Positions 23,190 through 28,429 of a stretch of 28,429 bases of DNA are shown in pieces (the first letter of the stretch is position 1; every line of letters starts with the position of its first letter). The notes under the pieces are model-generated. The model saw only the letters and a list, made by a program, of their open reading frames with translations, did no database searches and was not told the DNA's origin. The position numbers and the translations under genes are program-made. Location of the stretch: contig CAZHWR010000023.1 in NCBI GenBank assembly GCA_964536085.1, forward strand, positions 1-28,429, in the 5' to 3' direction. The stretch comes from CAZHWR01 sp964536085 (GTDB lineage: Bacteria; Bacillota; Clostridia; Oscillospirales; Ruminococcaceae).

Positions 23190-26100
23190 CTAAAATAATC
23201 CTTCAAATAAATTTGTCTGACTTGAATTAGGCAGTCCCTCCAAAGCTCCGTGCTGACGCAGCGCGTCGATTACCGCACTCGAAGCTCCCGCTCTGTTTTG
23301 AATATCGTCAACCGATATGTATTTTCCGCCCTTACCAGCGTCCTGCAAATTTATTGCGGCGGCTTCACCCAAGCCCTTTAAAGATGTAAACGGCAGACGT
23401 ATCTTGCCGTCCTCAATGACATAATTTTTAGCGTGAGATTTATATAAATCCACCGGCAAAAACTCATATCCGCGCATAAGCATTTCGTTTATAATAAGCA
23501 GTGTGTTGTAGCTGTCTTCCTCTTTTACCGTGCGTTCGTTTCCCTTTGCGGCAAGCTCTTTGATTTTCAGGTTCACAACGCCCTTCCCCTGCACCGCGCT
23601 GTTAGCGTCAAAATCGCCTCCGCGTACGGTAAACAGCGCCGCATAAAATTCCAGCGGCTTATATACCTTATACCAGCCCAACCGTATGCTAGCAATGACA
23701 TATGCGGCGGCGTGCGCTTTCGGGAACATGTATTTTATCTTCATGCAGCTGTCGACATACCACTGCGGAACATCGTGTTCGCGCATTGCGGCAAAATGCT
23801 CCTCCGTCAGCAGCTTGGACGCATTTCCCTTTCGGGTTATCTCCATGATTTTAAACGCCATGTCCGGGTCGAGACCCTTATAGATAAGATAGGTCATAAT
23901 GCTGTCGCGCGTTCCGATAACGTCTGATATTTTGCATGTTCCCTGCTTTATAAGGTCCTGCGCGTTGTTCACCCAAACATCCGTACCGTGCGAAAGCCCC
24001 GATATCTGCAAAAGGTCGGAAAAGGTTTTCGGCTGCGCGTCGATAAGCATCTGACGGACAAACGGCGTTCCCATTTCGGGGAGTCCGAACGTTCCTGTTT
24101 TACTGTAGATCTCCTCCTCGGTTACCCCAAGCGCTTCCGTAGAGGTGAAAAGGCTCATTACCTTTTTGTCGCTCATCGAAACGTCCATCACCTTGATTCC
24201 CGAAAGGTCCTCAAGGTGCTTGTAAAGCGTGGGAACATCGTGACCGAGCTCATCCAGCTTCAAAATAGTGTCGTGAAGCGAATGGAAATCGAAATGGGTG
24301 GTTATAACGTCCGACTCGGTGTCGTCCGCCGGGTGCTGAACGGGAGTAAAATCGTAAACCTCGTATTCCGCGGGAACAACGACCATTCCGCCCGGATGCT
24401 GACCGGTCGTTCTTTTAACGCCTGTGCAGCCCTGCGCCAGGCGGAGCTTTTCAGCGCTGTGTACAACGCTGCCGTGCTCCTCGACATAATGCATTGCGAA
24501 GCCGAAAGCGGTTTTTTCCGCAACAGTCGAAACCGTTCCCGCTTTGAAAACATGTCCGTCTCCGAAAAGCTGCTCGGTGTATTTATGTATCTGCGACTGG
24601 CACTCGCCTGAAAAGTTGAGATCAATATCGGGCGCTTTATCGCCGTTGAAGCCCAAGAAGGTCTCAAACGGTATGTCGTGACCGTCCCTGTTCATTTCAG
24701 CGCCGCACTCGGGGCAGTTTTTCGGCTCAAGGTCGAAGCCCGAGCCTACCGAGCCGTCAGTTATAAATTCGGAATACCTGCATTTCGGGCAGGCATAGTG
24801 CGGCTGAAGCGGATTGACCTCGGATATGCCCGCCATAGTTGCGACGAACGACGAGCCCACCGAGCCTCTCGAACCGACCAGATATCCGAGCTTTTCCGAC
24901 TGATAAACCAGCTTCTGCGCAATCATATACAAAACCGCAAATCCGTTTTTGATGATAGAATCAAGCTCTTTTTTCAGCCGATTTTCAACTGTTTCGGGCA
25001 GCCTTCCGTTATGCTCGTACATATCCTTCGCCCTGCCCCATGTTATCTGCTGAAGCTCTTCCTCAGCGCCGTCTATGCTCGGAGGATATGTTCCTTTCGG
25101 AATAGCTCGGATACTGCCGTCAACCATATCGGCGATTTTATTCGTATTCTCAATAACGACCTCATGAGCCTTTTTATCACCCAGATAGTCAAACTCTTTA
25201 AGCATTTCTTCGGTTGTTCTGAAATAAATCGGAGGCTGATTTGCGGCGTCTTTAAATTTCATGCCTGCCATTAAAACTTCCCTGAAAACAGCGTCCTCCT
25301 TGTTAAGAAAATGAACGTCGCAGGTAGCCACAACCGGCTTATTGAGCTTTTCGCCCAAGCGGATTATCGTTTTATTGTGCTCGCGCAGTTCTTCAACGCC
25401 CGAAACCTCGCCGTTTCTTATCATAAACTCGTTGTTCCCGGTCGGCTGGATTTCAAGATAGTCGTAAAACTCCGCAATACGGCACAGCTCGCCCCACGCT
25501 CTGCCTCCCGCAACCGCCCGGTAAAGCTCGCCCGCTTCGCAGGCAGAGCCTATGATAAGCCCCTCGCGGTGTTTTATAAGCTCAGATTTGGGAATACGCG
25601 GCTTTTTACGATAATAATCAAGATGAGAGTAAGACACAAGCTTGTAAAGATTTTTAAGCCCAGTTTGATTTTTAACAAGTATTATCATGTGATAATACGG
25701 CAGCGTTTTCGGGTCGCCCCCTGCAAGCGCGGAGTTTATCTGCAAAATTTTGCTTATCTCGCTGCTTTCGCCCAGCTGATCGAGCATTTTTATAAATATG
25801 CGCGCCAAAACCGCCGCGTCGTCGCACGCGCGGTGATGATTAAAGTCGCCGAGGTCAAGATGCTTTGCAACAGTGTCAAGCTTGTGATTTTTAAGATTTT
25901 TATAAAGCGAGCGCGCTATCACAACAGTGTCAACCGAAGTGAAGTCCGCTTCCATACCGCTGCGCCTTGCGCACGCGCGCACGAAGTTCATATCAAACTG
26001 CGCATTGTGCGCGATAAGTATTTTGCTGGCGCCTATAAAATCGTAAAACTGCTCAAGCGCCTGCTTTTCAAGCGGTGCGTCCTTTACCATAGCGTCGGTA

Positions 26101-27551
26101 ATTCCCGTGAGCTCGGTTATTTTCGGAGGTATCGGCTTCTCGGGATTGACAAATATATTAAACGTATCGGCAATCTCGCGGTTTTTAATTTTGACCGCGC
26201 CGATTTCCGTAATGCGCTCGGTCTGCGGACTGAGTCCCGTTGTTTCCAGGTCGAACACGATTATCTCATCGTTAAAATCCGCGTCGTGAGTCCCGCTAGC
26301 CGCTTCAATGCAGTCGTTTACATAATATGCCTCCAAGCCGTAAATCAGCTTGAAATCCTCGTCCTCTTTATGTATCTTATCCACGGCGTTCATCGCCTCG
26401 GGAAACGCCTGAACAACACCGTGGTCGGTTATCGCAACCGCCTTGTGACCCCAGCGGTATGCGGTGTTGACAAGCGTAGCCGCGTCGGTAAGCGCGTCCA
26501 TCGCCGACATATTAGTGTGCATATGAAGCTCCACGCGTTTAACGTTAGCCTTGTCCTCCCGCTCACGCTTTTTGACCGTCATAATGGCTAACGGCTTTAA
26601 GGTTATGTCCCTGTCGTATGTATTCGGCGGCTCAACATCGGCTGTAAACAGTATGCAAACGCCTTTTTTGAGCTTGTCGTAAGATTCCCGCTCTTTTTCG
26701 TCGGCAAACACCTTTACCGTATTTGAGCTTGTAAAATCGGTAATGTTGAATTTATATATGATTTTTCCGTTGCGCGTTTCGCGCGTTTCAACCGAGAAAA
26801 TTTCACCCCACGCGGTAATACGCCCGCTGTCGATGGAAATTTCGGAAAGCGGAATCGGACGGGAGGTTATCTTGCGGCCTTTTATAACCGCCGCATTCTT
26901 GCTCAAAAACGGCAGGTCGGTGTAAGACAAAGTAACCGTTTCCGGCTCAGATTTATCAGCTTTATCCTCGCGCGGCTTACTGCTTTTGGGTTTCGGCTCG
27001 GAAATCGTCTCGGCAAGGCCATGATTATCCGTCCTCGCGGAGATTACCTCCTTCGCCTTTTCGCCGCTCACGGAGGTTACTCCCGAAAATTTTACCGTAA
27101 CCGGCAGACTGAACATATCGTATACTATGGATTTAAGTTTGACGTCTATTCCGGCGGACAGCAAAATATCGGCTCCGCCGTTTTTAAGCGAAACCGTCAG
27201 CGTTTTACTGTCCTGGTCGTATTCAGCGTCCGCGCCGTCAAAAAAGCCGTTTACGATACCGCTTTGCTGCTTTAACACGCTTACAAGCTCGCTGAAATAC
27301 TCCGCCGAAAACATATATGGCGTATATTTAGGATGTATTTCAGCGCCCGATAGCTTCAGCGCGCTTATAAGCTGTTTTTGAAGCAGTGAAATATCACTGC
27401 TCGGAGCCAAAACAACAAATTTTATCTCGGCCCGGACAAATGCGTTTTGCTTGTCTATGCTTAAACGCAGTACCTCCGAATCGGAATATTTTTCCAAAAG
27501 CGCCTTGTCGGGTATATACGCCCCCAACAGATTGCTCAAGCTGTTTTCCAT
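23190..27551 (-). CDS. polC: DNA polymerase III alpha subunit, PolC type
   Basis: A 1453-residue Gram-positive replicative polymerase. Order of domains: N-terminal region; a charged linker (about 183-205, rich in K, S, P and E); OB fold (about 240-325); PHP domain with ELHMHTNMSAMD (341-352) and AITDHG; the inserted proofreading exonuclease (about 428-590) with FDLETTGL, AHNAQFDMNF and HHRACDDAAV; a zinc ribbon CPKC/CPEC near residue 920-950; and the polymerase core with PDIDLNFSGE near 975. All expected motifs are present and the length is normal. The upstream neighbour is ispG, a gene order common in Clostridia. Confidence 0.97.
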   Translation of the reverse strand: MENSLSNLLGAYIPDKALLEKYSDSEVLRLSIDKQNAFVRAEIKFVVLAPSSDISLLQKQLISALKLSGAEIHPKYTPYMFSAEYFSELVSVLKQQSGIVNGFFDGADAEYDQDSKTLTVSLKNGGADILLSAGIDVKLKSIVYDMFSLPVTVKFSGVTSVSGEKAKEVISARTDNHGLAETISEPKPKSSKPREDKADKSEPETVTLSYTDLPFLSKNAAVIKGRKITSRPIPLSEISIDSGRITAWGEIFSVETRETRNGKIIYKFNITDFTSSNTVKVFADEKERESYDKLKKGVCILFTADVEPPNTYDRDITLKPLAIMTVKKREREDKANVKRVELHMHTNMSAMDALTDAATLVNTAYRWGHKAVAITDHGVVQAFPEAMNAVDKIHKEDEDFKLIYGLEAYYVNDCIEAASGTHDADFNDEIIVFDLETTGLSPQTERITEIGAVKIKNREIADTFNIFVNPEKPIPPKITELTGITDAMVKDAPLEKQALEQFYDFIGASKILIAHNAQFDMNFVRACARRSGMEADFTSVDTVVIARSLYKNLKNHKLDTVAKHLDLGDFNHHRACDDAAVLARIFIKMLDQLGESSEISKILQINSALAGGDPKTLPYYHMIILVKNQTGLKNLYKLVSYSHLDYYRKKPRIPKSELIKHREGLIIGSACEAGELYRAVAGGRAWGELCRIAEFYDYLEIQPTGNNEFMIRNGEVSGVEELREHNKTIIRLGEKLNKPVVATCDVHFLNKEDAVFREVLMAGMKFKDAANQPPIYFRTTEEMLKEFDYLGDKKAHEVVIENTNKIADMVDGSIRAIPKGTYPPSIDGAEEELQQITWGRAKDMYEHNGRLPETVENRLKKELDSIIKNGFAVLYMIAQKLVYQSEKLGYLVGSRGSVGSSFVATMAGISEVNPLQPHYACPKCRYSEFITDGSVGSGFDLEPKNCPECGAEMNRDGHDIPFETFLGFNGDKAPDIDLNFSGECQSQIHKYTEQLFGDGHVFKAGTVSTVAEKTAFGFAMHYVEEHGSVVHSAEKLRLAQGCTGVKRTTGQHPGGMVVVPAEYEVYDFTPVQHPADDTESDVITTHFDFHSLHDTILKLDELGHDVPTLYKHLEDLSGIKVMDVSMSDKKVMSLFTSTEALGVTEEEIYSKTGTFGLPEMGTPFVRQMLIDAQPKTFSDLLQISGLSHGTDVWVNNAQDLIKQGTCKISDVIGTRDSIMTYLIYKGLDPDMAFKIMEITRKGNASKLLTEEHFAAMREHDVPQWYVDSCMKIKYMFPKAHAAAYVIASIRLGWYKVYKPLEFYAALFTVRGGDFDANSAVQGKGVVNLKIKELAAKGNERTVKEEDSYNTLLIINEMLMRGYEFLPVDLYKSHAKNYVIEDGKIRLPFTSLKGLGEAAAINLQDAGKGGKYISVDDIQNRAGASSAVIDALRQHGALEGLPNSSQTNLFEGLF

Positions 27552-27639
27552 AAGGTTTACTTAAATCCTTTCTCTTGCAAAACGCGGAATTTCATACGCG
27601 CTTTCAGTTTGTCTGATATAAAATGAATCGCATCGTATA

Positions 27640-28428
27640 TCAGAATTTGTCTATTTCCTTCATAAGCTCTGAAAACGCCTCGCTTTCAGAGACCTTTTTT
27701 ACTATCTCGCCTTTTTTGAATATGACCGCGCAGCCGTCTCCGCCCGCTATTCCTATGTCAGCCTCTTTTGCCTCTCCGGGCCCATTCACAACGCACCCCA
27801 TAACCGCAACCGTTATCGGTTTTTCGCAGTCAATCAAACTTTTCTCCACCTTGGAAGCCAAAGCTATAAGGTTGATTTTTGTTCTTCCGCAGGTCGGGCA
27901 TGAAACTATCTGAACACCGTCTGAACGTCTGCCTACCGCTTTTAAAATATCCTTTGCAGCATAGATTTCCTTTACCGGGTCTGCGGTGAGCGAAACCCTT
28001 ATCGTGTCGCCGATACCATCGAGCAGCAAGCTGCCTATTCCCGCAGCGGATTTTATGATTCCCATTCTTTCGGTGCCCGCTTCGGTGACGCCCAGATGCA
28101 GTGGATAATCACACCTTTCAGCAAGCAGCCGATAGCTGTTTACCATAACGGGAACACTGCTTGATTTGATTGAAACAACAATATCGTCAAAATCAAATTT
28201 TTCAAGCAGTTTTATATGATACATCGCGCTTTCCACAAGTGCTTCGGGAGTCGGAGAACCGTATTTTCTAAGTATATCTTTTTCGAGCGAGCCGGAGTTG
28301 ACCCCGATTCTTATCGGAACGCCTGCGTTTTTGCACGCTACGGCGACCGCTTTTACCCTGTCGTCGCTCCCGATATTTCCGGGATTTATGCGGATTTTAT
28401 CCGCGCCGTTTTCTATTGCCGCAATCGC
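27640..28428 (-). CDS. ispG: 4-hydroxy-3-methylbut-2-enyl diphosphate synthase, 5'-partial
   Basis: The frame runs off the window edge; about 263 codons are seen. It starts within AIAAIENGADKIRINPGNIG and continues with RIGVNSGSLEKDIL. The 4Fe-4S ligands lie in SCPTCGRTKINL and MGCVVNGPGEAKEADIG. It is the [4Fe-4S] enzyme of the non-mevalonate isoprenoid pathway (MEcPP to HMBPP). The first in-frame ATG inside the window (28236) is internal, not the start. polC follows after 88 bases on the same strand. Confidence 0.96.
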   Translation of the reverse strand, partial: AIAAIENGADKIRINPGNIGSDDRVKAVAVACKNAGVPIRIGVNSGSLEKDILRKYGSPTPEALVESAMYHIKLLEKFDFDDIVVSIKSSSVPVMVNSYRLLAERCDYPLHLGVTEAGTERMGIIKSAAGIGSLLLDGIGDTIRVSLTADPVKEIYAAKDILKAVGRRSDGVQIVSCPTCGRTKINLIALASKVEKSLIDCEKPITVAVMGCVVNGPGEAKEADIGIAGGDGCAVIFKKGEIVKKVSESEAFSELMKEIDKF

Positions 28429-28429
28429 C

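Noticed and set aside
25311..26591. Long open frame of 426 codons opposite polC
   Set aside because: It is antisense to conserved PolC domains, its translation is rich in R, K and V without family motifs, and it has no ribosome binding site. The same holds for other frames opposite polC (23988-24611, 24678-25274).
1..28429. CRISPR arrays, tRNA or rRNA genes
   Set aside because: No regularly spaced repeats, cloverleaf patterns or rRNA-like stretches were recognised by eye. A tRNAscan or covariance-model run would settle it.

Overview
The window is a piece of a low-to-mid GC chromosome from an obligately anaerobic Firmicute, most likely class Clostridia (Oscillospiraceae/Ruminococcaceae-like; the family is inference). 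Supporting evidence: an ispG-polC gene pair with a Gram-positive PolC-type replicase, a trimeric NADH-linked [FeFe]-hydrogenase operon, the short HisG plus HisZ form of ATP phosphoribosyltransferase, AGGAGG ribosome binding sites and sigma-A-like promoters.

Layout. (1) Bases 1-3430 are an accessory, AT-richer graveyard: a 5'-cut IS200/IS605 TnpA with an end hairpin, an intact OLD-like ATPase-TOPRIM gene (possible defence nuclease), a broken Fic gene lying directly upstream of it, and a deleted remnant of an IS1182-like transposase. (2) Bases 3431-6590 (minus strand) are a compact five-gene operon: DRTGG protein, anti-sigma-like HATPase, putative sensory (group D-like) [FeFe]-hydrogenase, second DRTGG protein and PHP phosphoesterase. 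(3) Bases 6591-6945 are a divergent control region with promoters on both strands and a structured 5' leader. (4) Bases 6946-11940 (plus) are the electron-bifurcating hydrogenase operon hydC-HATPase-hydD-hydB-hydA. (5) Bases 12140-14202 hold an XRE regulator, a YbaK-type deacylase, dihydrofolate reductase and a short DtxR/MntR-like regulator. (6) Bases 14220-23059 (minus) are an aldo/keto reductase and the histidine operon hisZ-G-D-C-B-H-A-F-I-E, with only the histidinol-phosphatase missing. (7) Bases 23190-28428 (minus) are polC and the 3' part of ispG.

How the parts may work together. HydABC would make or use H2 with NADH and ferredoxin. The divergent operon encodes a hydrogenase-like protein that keeps all H-cluster cysteines but has alanine at the proton-relay position, next to a nucleotide-binding kinase-like protein, two DRTGG ligand-binding proteins and a PHP phosphatase. 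This looks like a H2/redox sensing and signalling module facing the catalytic hydrogenase, which also carries its own orphan HATPase. The hydC leader can be drawn with three mutually exclusive pairings, one of which covers the hydC Shine-Dalgarno. This cis/trans control system is the most interesting part of the window. No tRNA, rRNA, CRISPR array or intact insertion sequence was seen.
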